DNA of 64,000 nucleotides, taken from Cytophagaceae bacterium. Lineage in GTDB: Bacteria > Bacteroidota > Bacteroidia > Cytophagales > Spirosomataceae. The notes beneath the pieces are model-generated. The model was not told where the DNA came from. It saw only the letters and a list, made by a program, of their open reading frames with translations, and did no database searches. The number at the start of each line of letters is the position of its first letter. Position 1 is the first letter of the stretch. Both the position numbers and the translations under genes were made by a program. The DNA lies in NCBI GenBank assembly GCA_947450365.1, contig CANFVE010000008.1:30565-94564 (forward strand), in the 5' to 3' direction. This document shows, piece after piece, positions 8,883 to 18,447 of the stretch.

Positions 8883-10138
8883 ACCGATTCAAGTGCCTGA
8901 AATTCGCCTTCATGTTTGGCTAACCAAATAGTGGCTACGCCATTTCCAATGAAATTCGTTATGGCACGTGCCTCCGACATAAATCGGTCTACGCCCAATA
9001 ATAAGGCCAATCCTTCCAAGGGAATCACTTGCAAAGCTGTCAAGGTAGATGCCAACACCACAAATCCACTTCCTGTCACACCTGCGGCTCCTTTGGACGT
9101 CACCATAAGAACACCAATGATGGTCAATAATTGTTCCCAGGACAACTGAATTCCATATACCTGCGCTAAAAACAAGGTAGCCATGGACAAATAAATACTT
9201 GTCCCATCCAAGTTAAACGAATAACCCGCCGGCACGACAAGGCCCACGACGGATTTGGAACAGCCCATTTTTTCTAATTTAAGCATGAGAGAGGGCAAAG
9301 CCGCTTCCGATGAAGAGGTTCCTAACACGATTAACAATTCTGCTTTGATGTAATTTAAAAAGGTGGTGATTTTCTCGCCACAGCTACGCATCACCAAACC
9401 TAAAACCAAAAACACGAAAATTCCCATCGTCACATACACCGAAACCATCAATTTTGCGAGGGGCAATAAGGAATGTATCCCAAATTTCCCAATCGTAAAC
9501 GCCATCCCACCCAAGGCCCCTAGAGGAGCTAAATACATAACTGCATGCAATCCCTTAAATACCCAATCCGAGGCCTGATGCATCCCGGCTACCATTTTCG
9601 CTTTTCCCCGCACGAAAGTCAAAAACACGCCAAAGGCAAGAGAGAAGAAAAGAATTTGAATCGTAAGATTTTCCTTAAAGAATAGAAGCCAACTAAATTC
9701 AGCCGCCTTTTGGGTGTATTTCGAAATATCGCCTCCAGCCACATCGTCCCGGATTACCCCCACGCCGGGTTCTAACAAATTCGAAACCCCTAAACCGATA
9801 ATCAAGGCCAAGGTGGTAATGATTTCAAAATACAACAAGGCCTTTCCGCCTACGCGACCCACCTTCTTCAAATTACCCATATTGACGATCCCCAAACTGA
9901 TCGTCAAAATGATAATCGGATGAATGAATAATTTCACTAAACTGATAAACACACCACTCAATAGCTCACTAAGACTAGGTCCGAAACTTAATTCAGTCCC
10001 TAATAAATTATAGGTGATTTTTTTGTCAAAAACTTGATGCAATGCAATTTGAGGGCTAAAATGCCCAATTAATACACCAATTAAAATTGAAAGTAGGACC
10101 CAAAAAGTCAGATTGGAAGTAATATTTCGAAGCTTCAT
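8879..10138 (-). CDS. Dicarboxylate/amino acid:cation symporter (DAACS family)
   Basis: Inner-membrane secondary transporter of 419 aa of the glutamate/aspartate/C4-dicarboxylate family (GltP/DctA). The serine-rich re-entrant loop is seen as GTSSSEAALPSL, and the substrate/sodium site as NLDGTSIY in the seventh helix region. The second hairpin contains a GVTGSGFVVLAS stretch and is followed by DRFMSEARAITNFIGN. Whether it takes glutamate, aspartate, malate or succinate cannot be decided. It is transcribed alone from the divergent region with trxB. It ends in a 4-bp overlap with the M61 gene, both stops sharing CTAA. Confidence 0.92.
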   Translation of the reverse strand: MKLRNITSNLTFWVLLSILIGVLIGHFSPQIALHQVFDKKITYNLLGTELSFGPSLSELLSGVFISLVKLFIHPIIILTISLGIVNMGNLKKVGRVGGKALLYFEIITTLALIIGLGVSNLLEPGVGVIRDDVAGGDISKYTQKAAEFSWLLFFKENLTIQILFFSLAFGVFLTFVRGKAKMVAGMHQASDWVFKGLHAVMYLAPLGALGGMAFTIGKFGIHSLLPLAKLMVSVYVTMGIFVFLVLGLVMRSCGEKITTFLNYIKAELLIVLGTSSSEAALPSLMLKLEKMGCSKSVVGLVVPAGYSFNLDGTSIYLSMATLFLAQVYGIQLSWEQLLTIIGVLMVTSKGAAGVTGSGFVVLASTLTALQVIPLEGLALLLGVDRFMSEARAITNFIGNGVATIWLAKHEGEFQALESV

Positions 10139-10160
10139 TCGTTAAAGGTAGGTTTAAAAA

Positions 10161-10168
10161 CAAATGTA
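10161..10168 (-). promoter_or_regulatory. -7 element for the dicarboxylate symporter gene
   Basis: The minus strand reads TACATTTG, a perfect TAnnTTTG, 22 bases before the ATG at 10138. The expected -33 position reads TGA rather than TTG, so the assignment rests on the -7 element alone. A second, weaker TACCTTTA lies 5 bases from the start codon. Confidence 0.45.
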
Positions 10169-10257
10169 ATAATTATTGATTATAAAATCATCGTTTGGGA
10201 ATCTGCTGAGATTTGACGAATTTTACGGGCTATTTAATTCCCAAAAATTATTTTTTT

Positions 10258-11196
10258 ATGTCTGAAAAAATCAAATGTTTGATTATTGGATCCGGTCCTG
10301 CTGGCTATACAGCGGCTATATATGCATCTCGCGCGGGTTTGAAACCTGTGATGTATATGGGTGGCCAACCGGGTGGCCAATTAACCACCACCACCGAAGT
10401 AGATAATTTTCCTGGATACCCACAAGGCGTCGATGGGCCTACCATGATGGTGGATTTAGAAAATCAAGCAAAACGATTTGGAACAGATGTACGGTTTGGA
10501 TTGGCGGAGAAAGTTGATTTTTCGTCCCAACCTAAAAAAGTATGGATCGATAATGGCACTGAAATCGAAGCGGATTCTGTGATTATCGCCACAGGCGCTT
10601 CAGCGAAATGGTTAGGCCTGGAAGGGGAAACAACCTACAATGGCTTGGGCGTTTCTGCCTGTGCGGTATGTGATGGATTTTTCTACCGGAATCAAACGGT
10701 TGCCGTTGTAGGTGCGGGCGACACCGCTGCGGAAGAGGCGAGTTATTTGGCGAATTTATGTACGAAGGTGCACATGATTGTTCGTCGGGACGAAATGCGC
10801 GCTTCCCTGATCATGCAGGAACGCGTAAAAAACAATCCGAAAATTGAGATTCATTGGAATTCAGAAACGGAGGAAATTTTGGGCGATGCGACGGGCGTGA
10901 CGGGGATTCTGTTGAAAAATCGGGTGACGGGTAGCTCGGAGGAAATCGCATTAACTGGATTTTTTGTGGCCATCGGTCATCAGCCGAATACCTCGATTTT
11001 CAAAGGCCAATTAGACATGGATCCACAAGAGTATTTAATTACCGAGAAAGGAAGTTCTCGGACCAATATCCCAGGTGTTTTTGCCTGTGGAGATGTGCAG
11101 GATTCAACCTACCGACAAGCCGTTACTGCCGCAGGAAGTGGTTGTATGGCGGCCTTGGATGCAGAAAGATGGTTGGCCGCCAATGCCTTACACTAA
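10258..11196 (+). CDS. trxB: Thioredoxin reductase
   Basis: NADPH-dependent flavoenzyme that reduces thioredoxin in the cytoplasm. It has 312 aa from the ATG at 10258; the frame extends upstream to a TTG at 10213, but the FAD domain starts right after MSEKIKCLII. Seen are the FAD-binding GSGPAGYTAA, the redox pair Cys135/Cys138 in CAVCDG, the NADPH-binding GAGDTAAEEA, and the C-terminal FAD motif ACGDVQD. It is followed after 9 bp by the M23/LysM gene and then bshB1. This is a possible operon that groups two thiol-redox functions around a cell-wall hydrolase. Confidence 0.95.
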   Translation: MSEKIKCLIIGSGPAGYTAAIYASRAGLKPVMYMGGQPGGQLTTTTEVDNFPGYPQGVDGPTMMVDLENQAKRFGTDVRFGLAEKVDFSSQPKKVWIDNGTEIEADSVIIATGASAKWLGLEGETTYNGLGVSACAVCDGFFYRNQTVAVVGAGDTAAEEASYLANLCTKVHMIVRRDEMRASLIMQERVKNNPKIEIHWNSETEEILGDATGVTGILLKNRVTGSSEEIALTGFFVAIGHQPNTSIFKGQLDMDPQEYLITEKGSSRTNIPGVFACGDVQDSTYRQAVTAAGSGCMAALDAERWLAANALH

Positions 11197-11205
11197 TACA
11201 CATGT

Positions 11206-12315
11206 ATGAAATTTAAATTTCTTCTTTTGAGTATGTTCGCTTGCCTAGCTACCTTTTCGGGACAGGCACAGGAGCGTAAATTATTCAAGAAAAATACCAA
11301 AATCGATTATAAATCGCAGGCACAATTGTACCAAGAGCAGAACAAAAAAAGCGACTTGGATGAATTACCTCCCTTACAATTTAGGACAGAATCCGAATCA
11401 ACCGCCACGGCAATTCAGGGCTCTGAAATGCAGGAACGCAAATATGAGCCATTAAAAGTCATTAATCCGACGATCAGTAATTTTGATACGACGTCCATCG
11501 ATGAAGGTGAGGCATTAGTCGTGGAAATCGAGGAAGAAAATGCACCCGAGGGAAGTGAGGATTTCGTATCGGTAGCTTCTTATTATTCGATTTGGGATAC
11601 AAAAAGTATTGATCCATATGACATTAATGCGAAGGATTTTGATGAACCGGTGGATTTGGAATTGTACAATTTGGAGGCGGGCCGAAATTGGTCAGCGCCA
11701 TTGGCCTTGGTCAAACAAACGAGTCCCTTTGGTCCGCGCTGGGGACGTCTTCATGCGGGAGTTGATTTAGATTTAGAGACAGGTTATCCGGTCCTTGCGG
11801 CCTTTGATGGCATTGTGCGGGTGGCTTCGGTCGACTGGGGTGGCTATGGGAAATTCATGGTGGTTCGGCATTACAATGGCCTCGAAACCCTCTACGGCCA
11901 TTTATCCAAACAAAATTTAGAAGCGGGAAGCTTTGTTAAAGCGGGAGATGAAATCGGTTTAGGCGGAAATACGGGTAGAAGTACCGGGTCGCATTTGCAT
12001 TTTGAGACTCGTTTTGAAGGAAACCCCTTTAATCCCAATCAGGTATATAATTTCGGAACGGGAGAACCCCTTTCGGACCATTTATTAATCACCGCACAAA
12101 CATTTAATTCTCGGGCATTATCCCTTCGAAATGAATACGGAAGTGCTGGGGAAAAAATCAGAACACGAAGAAAAGCGTGGACACGCGTGCGTCCGGGCGA
12201 TAGTTTATATACAATTGCGCAGCGCGCGGGAATGTCAGTCAGTAAATTAGCGCGCCTAAATGGCCTTCGCTTATCATCGACCATTCGTGCCGGACGGCGC
12301 TTACGAATTCATTAA
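11206..12315 (+). CDS. Secreted M23 peptidase with C-terminal LysM domain
   Basis: Exported cell-wall hydrolase or divisome activator of 369 aa. It has a signal peptide (ending FSGQAQ near residue 22), then an acidic linker of about 140 residues rich in E and D. The M23 (LytM) domain spans about residues 165-280. The zinc motif is intact: HAGVDLDLETG gives His and Asp, and GSHLHFETR gives the HxH pair. A LysM peptidoglycan-binding repeat ends the protein (RPGDSLYTIAQRAG to GRRLRIH). With all ligands present it is probably an active endopeptidase. It lies 9 bp after trxB and 1 bp before bshB1. Confidence 0.9.
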   Translation: MKFKFLLLSMFACLATFSGQAQERKLFKKNTKIDYKSQAQLYQEQNKKSDLDELPPLQFRTESESTATAIQGSEMQERKYEPLKVINPTISNFDTTSIDEGEALVVEIEEENAPEGSEDFVSVASYYSIWDTKSIDPYDINAKDFDEPVDLELYNLEAGRNWSAPLALVKQTSPFGPRWGRLHAGVDLDLETGYPVLAAFDGIVRVASVDWGGYGKFMVVRHYNGLETLYGHLSKQNLEAGSFVKAGDEIGLGGNTGRSTGSHLHFETRFEGNPFNPNQVYNFGTGEPLSDHLLITAQTFNSRALSLRNEYGSAGEKIRTRRKAWTRVRPGDSLYTIAQRAGMSVSKLARLNGLRLSSTIRAGRRLRIH

Positions 12316-12316
12316 T

Positions 12317-13039
12317 ATGGGGATAAAACTCGACATATTGGTCATGGCCGCGCATCCCGATGATGCGGAACTTTCCTGTTCAGGCACGATTTTGGCGGCC
12401 ATTGCACAAGGAAAGAAAGTAGGCATCGTGGATTTTACGCGTGGAGAATTAGGTACGCGCGGTACGCCTGAAATTCGTTTACAAGAGTCGGCCGATGCGA
12501 GCCAAATCATGGGCTTACATGCCCGAGAAAATTTAGAATTAGCCGATGGTTTTTTTCAAAATGACCAAGAAAGTCAATTGAAATTAATTCAGGTGATTCG
12601 TCGGTACCAACCGGACATTGTCCTCGCCAATGCCCTCGAAGATCGACATCCTGATCACGGAAAAGGGGCTAAATTAGCCATTGACGCCTGTTTTTTAGCA
12701 GGTTTACGACAAATAAAAACAAAGGATTCTCTGGAGGAACAAGTAGCTTGGAGACCTAAACACCTTTTTCATTACATCCAAGACCGTTATTTAGAGCCTG
12801 ATTTTGTCTTGGACATCAGCGCGCATTGGGATACAAAGGAAAAGGCGATTCGCGCGTTTAAAAGTCAGTTTTTTGATCCGAGTTCCGCTGAGCCCATGTC
12901 CTATATTTCAAGCCCTGAATTCTTAAAATTCATCGAGGCTAGGTCACGTGAAATGGGGCATAAAATCGGGGTAACCTATGGCGAAGGTTTTCAAAGCCAG
13001 CGCATGATAGGTCTGTCCAATCTCAGCGCGCTAATTTAA
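12317..13039 (+). CDS. bshB1: Bacillithiol biosynthesis deacetylase BshB1
   Basis: Zinc-dependent LmbE-family deacetylase that converts GlcNAc-malate to GlcN-malate in bacillithiol synthesis. It has 240 aa from the ATG at 12317. The frame is also open from 12260, but that stretch overlaps the LysM coding sequence. The metal motif AAHPDDAE (His13, Asp15, Asp16) and the BshB1-typical DFTRGELGTRGT and EDRHPDHGKGA segments are present. The companion genes bshA and bshC are not in the window. The gene starts 1 bp after the M23 stop and ends 3 bp before the pdxH stop. Confidence 0.9.
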   Translation: MGIKLDILVMAAHPDDAELSCSGTILAAIAQGKKVGIVDFTRGELGTRGTPEIRLQESADASQIMGLHARENLELADGFFQNDQESQLKLIQVIRRYQPDIVLANALEDRHPDHGKGAKLAIDACFLAGLRQIKTKDSLEEQVAWRPKHLFHYIQDRYLEPDFVLDISAHWDTKEKAIRAFKSQFFDPSSAEPMSYISSPEFLKFIEARSREMGHKIGVTYGEGFQSQRMIGLSNLSALI

Positions 13040-13042
13040 GGG

Positions 13043-13675
13043 TTAGGGAGCGATGCGAAAGCGTTCCCAATGCTGGTCTTGTTTTTCATAGACAACACGG
13101 TCGTGCAGACGAGAAGGTCTTCCCTGCCAAAATTCCATATAATCCGGAATTAATTCATAGCCACCCCAATGCGCGGGTTTGGGAATATCTTTGCCTTCGT
13201 ATTGATGGGCTAATTCCGCGTACCGATTTTCTAAATATGCACGGGATTCGACGCGCTGACTTTGGTCGGAGACCCAGGCGCCTATTTGAGATTCACGGGG
13301 GCGTTGGTGAAAATATTCGGTCGATAACACGTCGGACATTTTGTAGACCTTCCCCTCGATTCGTACTTGGCGTTCTAATTCGCCCCAAAAAAAGGTCAAC
13401 GAAGCCTGCGCATGATGGGCCAGTTCGGCTCCCTTGCGTGAGTGGTAATTCGTAAAAAATGTGAAGCCTTCACCGATATGTTTGAGCAAAACGACACGTG
13501 CGGAGGGTTTAAAATCATGCCCCACGGTACTTAAAATCATGGCATTAGGCTCGGGAAGCTTGGCATTGCTGGCTTCTTGGAACCAAATTTTAAATTGGTC
13601 GATGGGATTCGGCGCGACTGTGGATTCCAACAATTCACCTTTTTGATAATTCTCTCGAAGCGCAGCTAAATTCAT
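13043..13675 (-). CDS. pdxH: Pyridoxamine 5'-phosphate oxidase
   Basis: FMN enzyme that oxidises PNP or PMP to pyridoxal 5'-phosphate, the final step of vitamin B6 cofactor supply. The 210-aa length is usual. Landmarks are the N-terminal LRENYQKGEL, FMN/substrate residues in PSARVVLLKHI and FFTNYHSRKGAEL, GELERQVRIEG, the SQIGAWVSDQSQ segment, the C-terminal GRPSRLHDR motif and the terminal WERFRIAP. It is a single gene, divergent from polA with only 64 bp between the starts. Confidence 0.95.
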   Translation of the reverse strand: MNLAALRENYQKGELLESTVAPNPIDQFKIWFQEASNAKLPEPNAMILSTVGHDFKPSARVVLLKHIGEGFTFFTNYHSRKGAELAHHAQASLTFFWGELERQVRIEGKVYKMSDVLSTEYFHQRPRESQIGAWVSDQSQRVESRAYLENRYAELAHQYEGKDIPKPAHWGGYELIPDYMEFWQGRPSRLHDRVVYEKQDQHWERFRIAP

Positions 13676-13704
13676 AATTCGACAATTTATTTCTTATCTT
13701 TACC

Positions 13705-13720
13705 TAGGCTTTTTAGCCTA
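13705..13720. promoter_or_regulatory. Short hairpin in the pdxH/polA divergent region
   Basis: TAGGCT (13705-13710), TTTT, AGCCTA (13715-13720) form a 6-bp inverted repeat. A near -7 element, TATCTTTA (plus), ends just before it, so the hairpin may lie in the polA leader. The function is unknown. Confidence 0.3.
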
Positions 13721-13739
13721 TCAAATTTAGTCAAAATTT

Positions 13740-16577
13740 ATGAAAAAATTATTCCTTTTTGATGCGATGGCATTAATCTATCGCGCCCATTTTGCCTTTG
13801 CCAAAACCCCTCGCATTTCATCAAAAGGAATCAATACCAGCGCCGTTTTTGGCTTTGCAAATACGATTTTAGAAGTCATTCAAAAGGAAAAACCGGATTA
13901 TTTAGGTGTGGCTTTTGATACCTCCGCCCCTACCTTTCGGCATGTCGAATATACTCCCTACAAAGCCCAACGCGAAAAGCAACCCGAAGATATTACCATC
14001 GCCATTCCCTATGTGAAACAATTCGTGGAAGCCATGGATATTCCTATCCTCATTTTAGATGGCTACGAGGCAGATGACATTATCGGCACGATTGCCAAAA
14101 AAGCAGTTCGGGCTAATCCCGAAATAGAGGTGTATATGATGACACCGGATAAGGATTATGGCCAATTGGTTGAAGAGCGTATCAAAATGTATAAACCTGC
14201 CTTCATGGGCAAGGGAGTCGAAGTTCTAGGCCCAAAAGAAGTTTGTGCGCGCTGGAATATCCAACATGTAGATCAAGTCATCGATATGCTAGGCCTCATG
14301 GGCGATGCGGTCGATAATATCCCTGGGATTCCAGGAGTGGGTGAAAAAACGGCACAAAAACTCATCGAAGAGTTTGGATCGCTCGAGAATTTACTGGAAA
14401 ACACGGATAAGCTCAAAGGAAAACTTCAGGAAAATGTGGTTAATTTCCGCGAGCAGGGGCTATTATCGAAACATTTAGCCCGGATTCTTTGCGAAGTACC
14501 GCTGGAATATGAAGAAGAAAAATTAATTTCCACGGCTCCGAAACGTGATTTATTGGATCCATTATTGGATGAATTGGAATTCAGAACGCTGCGTCGTCGA
14601 ATTTTAGGCGAAGAAGCTCCTATTCCTTCCGCAGCTCCAAAAACAGCAGCCAAGAAGGATGTCAACCAAATGGATATGTTTGCGGCATCGGGGCCTTCCG
14701 CCGGAACAAGCCAAGCAATCGAAACGCCTGAAGCAACAGAGGAAATCCAACCCAGTCATTTTAAAAATCTTCAAAATACCGCTCATCAATACCATGTGGT
14801 TCAGGGAGAGGCAGCGATTAAGTCATTGATCGGCTTTTTGGGCCGACAAAGCACCTTTTGTTTTGATACTGAAACGACAAGCCTGACCGCCGTGGAAGCG
14901 GAATTAGTGGGAATGTCTTTTGCCTACCGTACCGCAGAAGCTTTTTATGTGCCTTTTTCAGCCGATCGGGTGGAATGTCAAGCGCAGGTGGATTTATTTA
15001 AAGACCTTTTTGCCAATGAGGCCATCGAAAAAGTAGCCCAAAACATTAAATATGACATGAGTGTGTTGGCTAATTATGGGCTTGAAATCAAAGGAAAAGT
15101 CTATGACACGATGCTGGCACATTATTTAATTGAGCCAGAAAAACGCCACAACATGGATGCTCTGTCGATGGCCTATTTGGGCTATGAACCTTTATCGATT
15201 GAAACATTGATCGGCAAAAAGGGTGCTAAACAAGGCAATATGCGGGATATAGCTTTAGAGGATATCAAGGAATATGCGGCAGAAGATGCGGATATTACCT
15301 TACAATTGAAGCCCTTTTTGGATAAACAAATGAGTCAAAACCCGAAGGCAATTACGTTGCTTGAGGAAGTTGAAATGCCTCTTTCACGTGTTTTATCGGC
15401 CATCGAACGCGAGGGGGTGAATTTGGATATTCCGTTTTTACAGGAAATGTCATTGACCTTGGACGCGGATTCGAAGGCGGTCCAGCAAAAAATATTTGAA
15501 GCCGCCGGACAAGAATTTAACATCGCATCACCGAAACAATTAGGTGAAATTTTATTTGAAAAAATGCGCTTAGACCCAAAAGCCAAAAAGACCAAAACGG
15601 GTCAATACATGACGGGAGAAGAGATTTTATCCAAATTGGAGGCCGAACATGAAATTGCGTCCTTGATCTTGGACTTTAGAGAATTACAGAAGTTGAAATC
15701 TACCTATGTGGATGCTTTGCCCCAACTAATCTCCCCCGTCACCGGCCGTATTCATACCTCATTCATGCAAGCCGTAACGGCTACCGGACGTTTATCCTCG
15801 AAAGATCCAAACCTCCAAAACATTCCAATTCGGACCGTTCGCGGACGCGAAATCCGCAAAGCCTTCATTCCTAGAAATGAAGAATTTCAAATATTATCGG
15901 CGGATTATTCACAAATCGAATTACGCATCATGGCTGCATTTTCGAAAGATGAATCGATGCTAGAAGCCTTTAATCAAGGGTTAGATGTCCATAAGGCCAC
16001 GGCGGCGAAGGTATTTCATGTAGCCTTAGCGGATGTGGATTCGGATATGCGTCGGAAGGCAAAAACAGTGAATTTCGGGATTATTTATGGGGTGTCGGCT
16101 TTTGGATTGGCGGGTCAATTGAACATTTCCAGAACGGAAGCCAAAGAAATCATTGAACAATATTTCTTGGAATTCCCGAAGGTAAAAACCTATATGGATG
16201 ATTGCATTAAATCTGCGCAGGATGTAGGCTATGTGGAAACGGTATTGGGTCGCAGAAGGTATTTACGGGATATTTTATCGGCGAATATGAATGAGCGGGG
16301 TTTTGCGGAGCGGAATGCAATTAATGCACCGATTCAAGGTTCAGCCGCGGATATGATCAAGGTGGCGATGATTCAGATTCAGGATTTTTTGACCAAAGAA
16401 AACCTGAAATCGAAGATGATTTTGACGGTACATGATGAATTAGTCTTTGATGCACATATATCCGAAATTACTTACCTTCGTGAAAAAATAAATGACATTA
16501 TGTGTCATGCGTTGGATTTGGGTGTAGCGATGGAAACGGGAATTGGCGTCGGGGCAAATTGGTTAGAAGCCCATTAA
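13740..16577 (+). CDS. polA: DNA polymerase I
   Basis: Repair and Okazaki-fragment polymerase of 945 aa. Three domains are visible: a 5'-3' exonuclease (start to about 300, with KLFLFDAMALIYRAHFA and GDAVDNIPGIPGVGEKTA), a 3'-5' proofreading exonuclease (about 355-550, with FDTETTSL, NIKYDMSVL and YAAEDADI, so the acidic residues are kept), and a polymerase domain (motif A DYSQIELRIMAAFS, motif B RRKAKTVNFGIIYG, motif C VHDELVFD). All three activities therefore look intact. A low-complexity linker (about 300-350) separates the first two. The GT2 gene starts 10 bp downstream. Confidence 0.97.
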   Translation: MKKLFLFDAMALIYRAHFAFAKTPRISSKGINTSAVFGFANTILEVIQKEKPDYLGVAFDTSAPTFRHVEYTPYKAQREKQPEDITIAIPYVKQFVEAMDIPILILDGYEADDIIGTIAKKAVRANPEIEVYMMTPDKDYGQLVEERIKMYKPAFMGKGVEVLGPKEVCARWNIQHVDQVIDMLGLMGDAVDNIPGIPGVGEKTAQKLIEEFGSLENLLENTDKLKGKLQENVVNFREQGLLSKHLARILCEVPLEYEEEKLISTAPKRDLLDPLLDELEFRTLRRRILGEEAPIPSAAPKTAAKKDVNQMDMFAASGPSAGTSQAIETPEATEEIQPSHFKNLQNTAHQYHVVQGEAAIKSLIGFLGRQSTFCFDTETTSLTAVEAELVGMSFAYRTAEAFYVPFSADRVECQAQVDLFKDLFANEAIEKVAQNIKYDMSVLANYGLEIKGKVYDTMLAHYLIEPEKRHNMDALSMAYLGYEPLSIETLIGKKGAKQGNMRDIALEDIKEYAAEDADITLQLKPFLDKQMSQNPKAITLLEEVEMPLSRVLSAIEREGVNLDIPFLQEMSLTLDADSKAVQQKIFEAAGQEFNIASPKQLGEILFEKMRLDPKAKKTKTGQYMTGEEILSKLEAEHEIASLILDFRELQKLKSTYVDALPQLISPVTGRIHTSFMQAVTATGRLSSKDPNLQNIPIRTVRGREIRKAFIPRNEEFQILSADYSQIELRIMAAFSKDESMLEAFNQGLDVHKATAAKVFHVALADVDSDMRRKAKTVNFGIIYGVSAFGLAGQLNISRTEAKEIIEQYFLEFPKVKTYMDDCIKSAQDVGYVETVLGRRRYLRDILSANMNERGFAERNAINAPIQGSAADMIKVAMIQIQDFLTKENLKSKMILTVHDELVFDAHISEITYLREKINDIMCHALDLGVAMETGIGVGANWLEAH

Positions 16578-16587
16578 TACAAGTATT

Positions 16588-17580
16588 TTGAAGATTTCGG
16601 TAGCGCTTTGTACCCTGAATGGGGAAAAATTTTTGAGAACACAGTTGGCCAGCCTGGTCGACCAAACCATGCCCATCGACGAGGTAATCGTGTGCGATGA
16701 AGGTTCGACCGATAAAACCCTCGAAATTCTAGCCCAATTCCAATCCAAATTACCTTTAATCATTCACCAAAACCCCGAACGATTGGGTACCTATCGAAAT
16801 TTCGAAAAGGCCATATCGCTTTGCTCGGGAGATTATATATTTCCAGCGGATCAAGATGATTTTTGGGATATCCAGAAAATTGAGCGGATTTCGACGTATT
16901 TCAACCAACATCCAGAATTCGACGTCGTTTTTACCGATGCGGTACTTGTGGATGAATTTGGACAAGCGTCTCATGACAAATTATGGTCAACCTTCCGATT
17001 TCGTGAGCAGCAGCAAAAGGAGTGGAAAGCCGGAAAAGCGTTGGAAATCCTATTGGATGGGAATCGAGTGACCGGTTGCACCATGGGCTTACGCAAAAGC
17101 TTTTTCAAAAAAATAGCCCCTTTCCCCTCTAATTTACCCGCTTTTTTCTTGCATGATGCCTGGATGGGCATCGCAGCCGCTTTGGAAAATCGAATAGGAT
17201 TCATACCGGCTACGTATGTACAATACCGTCAACATTCCGAACAGCAAGTCGGGGTTCGCGGAGAACAAGGAAAAGCACCTACTTTGTGGGATCGCATTAA
17301 GCGCCCGCATGAGGAAAAAACAGGGCCCTATTTAAAGAAATACACCTTTTTAGTAGCGTTGCGCGCGGAAATCGAACAGAAATTTCCAGGTCAATCCTTC
17401 GAGGCATTAGATGCAAAAATCGAATATTGGTATCGCCGTTCTCATTTACCTACTGCTCGGTTTTTACGCATCAAAAAAGTCATGCAGAATTTACTAAGCG
17501 GTTATTATCACCGCTTTGCCGATATAGACGCCGGTCCCGAAGGCCCATTTCTGATGTTCTTGGGGGATTTAATCGAATGA
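16588..17580 (+). CDS. Family 2 glycosyltransferase
   Basis: Cytosolic GT-A glycosyltransferase of 330 aa, probably for a cell-surface polysaccharide or glycan. It begins with the GT2 signature ISVALCTLNGEKFL, followed by VIVCDEGSTD and the DxD-like metal site ADQDDFW. The start is a TTG at 16588, which puts the family's first strand directly after the initiator. No ATG fits. The acceptor and donor are unknown. It lies 10 bp after polA and is likely cotranscribed, although the functions are unrelated. Its TGA abuts the aguB stop with no base between. Confidence 0.82.
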   Translation: MKISVALCTLNGEKFLRTQLASLVDQTMPIDEVIVCDEGSTDKTLEILAQFQSKLPLIIHQNPERLGTYRNFEKAISLCSGDYIFPADQDDFWDIQKIERISTYFNQHPEFDVVFTDAVLVDEFGQASHDKLWSTFRFREQQQKEWKAGKALEILLDGNRVTGCTMGLRKSFFKKIAPFPSNLPAFFLHDAWMGIAAALENRIGFIPATYVQYRQHSEQQVGVRGEQGKAPTLWDRIKRPHEEKTGPYLKKYTFLVALRAEIEQKFPGQSFEALDAKIEYWYRRSHLPTARFLRIKKVMQNLLSGYYHRFADIDAGPEGPFLMFLGDLIE

Positions 17581-18447
17581 TTAATCAATAAACCGTTTAG
17601 TTATATCGCCATACGAGTCAATCCGGCGATCGCGGAAAAATGGCCAAGTACGACGGTAATATTCACTGGAATCGACGTTAACTTCTACGACAGCTACTTC
17701 CTCCTGATCGTGACTGGCTTGAAAAATCACCCGACCGAAGGCATTGGCGACAAAACTTCCACCCCAAAATTGTTGGCCATTCTCCAGCCCTACTCGATTC
17801 ACGGACACCACAGGAATGCCATTCGCCACCGCATGCGACCGCTGAATGGTTTGCCACGCTTGATATTGCTCGCGATTAATTTCTCCATCCGTTTCGGCGA
17901 GATCCCAGCCGATGGCCGTGGGATACACCAATACCTCTGCCCCTTGCAAAGCCGTTAAACGAGCGGCTTCCGGATACCATTGATCCCAGCAAATGAGTAC
18001 GCCTATTTTGGCATATTTCGTATCAAAAACGAGATAGCCCAAATCGCCGGGCGTAAAATAATATTTTTCGTAATAGCCCGGATCGTCGGGTATGTGCATT
18101 TTTCTGTATTTTCCCAGGTAGGTCCCATCGGCATCCAGCACCGCAGTCGTGTTATGAAAAAGCCCTGCGGCACGTTTTTCGAACATGGAGGCGATAATCA
18201 CGACCCCTAATTCGGCCGCTAATGAACCTAATGAATCCGTCGTTTTTCCGGGAATCGCTTCGGCCAATTTGAAAAAATCTTGATTTTCCTCGAAACAGAA
18301 ATAAGTTGACTGGAATAATTCCTGCAAACAAACGACCTGAGCGCCTTGCGAGGCTGCCTGCCGGATGGCCTTTTCCGTTTGTTGGAAATTTTGAGCCGGA
18401 TCAGTTGAACAGGCTAATTGAATCAACGCAAATTGTACATTTTTCAT
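17581..18447 (-). CDS. aguB: N-carbamoylputrescine amidase-like carbon-nitrogen hydrolase
   Basis: Nitrilase-superfamily amidase of 288 aa that in the agmatine route converts N-carbamoylputrescine to putrescine, CO2 and ammonia. The catalytic triad is Glu43 (CLQELF), Lys116 (KYRKMHIPDD) and Cys153 (LICWDQWYPE). The PDDPGYYEKYYFTPGD segment is typical of AguB rather than other nitrilases. The usual partner agmatine deiminase (aguA) is not in the window. The ATG at 18447 overlaps the stop of the upstream GT9 gene (ATGA), implying coupled translation. Confidence 0.88.
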   Translation of the reverse strand: MKNVQFALIQLACSTDPAQNFQQTEKAIRQAASQGAQVVCLQELFQSTYFCFEENQDFFKLAEAIPGKTTDSLGSLAAELGVVIIASMFEKRAAGLFHNTTAVLDADGTYLGKYRKMHIPDDPGYYEKYYFTPGDLGYLVFDTKYAKIGVLICWDQWYPEAARLTALQGAEVLVYPTAIGWDLAETDGEINREQYQAWQTIQRSHAVANGIPVVSVNRVGLENGQQFWGGSFVANAFGRVIFQASHDQEEVAVVEVNVDSSEYYRRTWPFFRDRRIDSYGDITKRFID

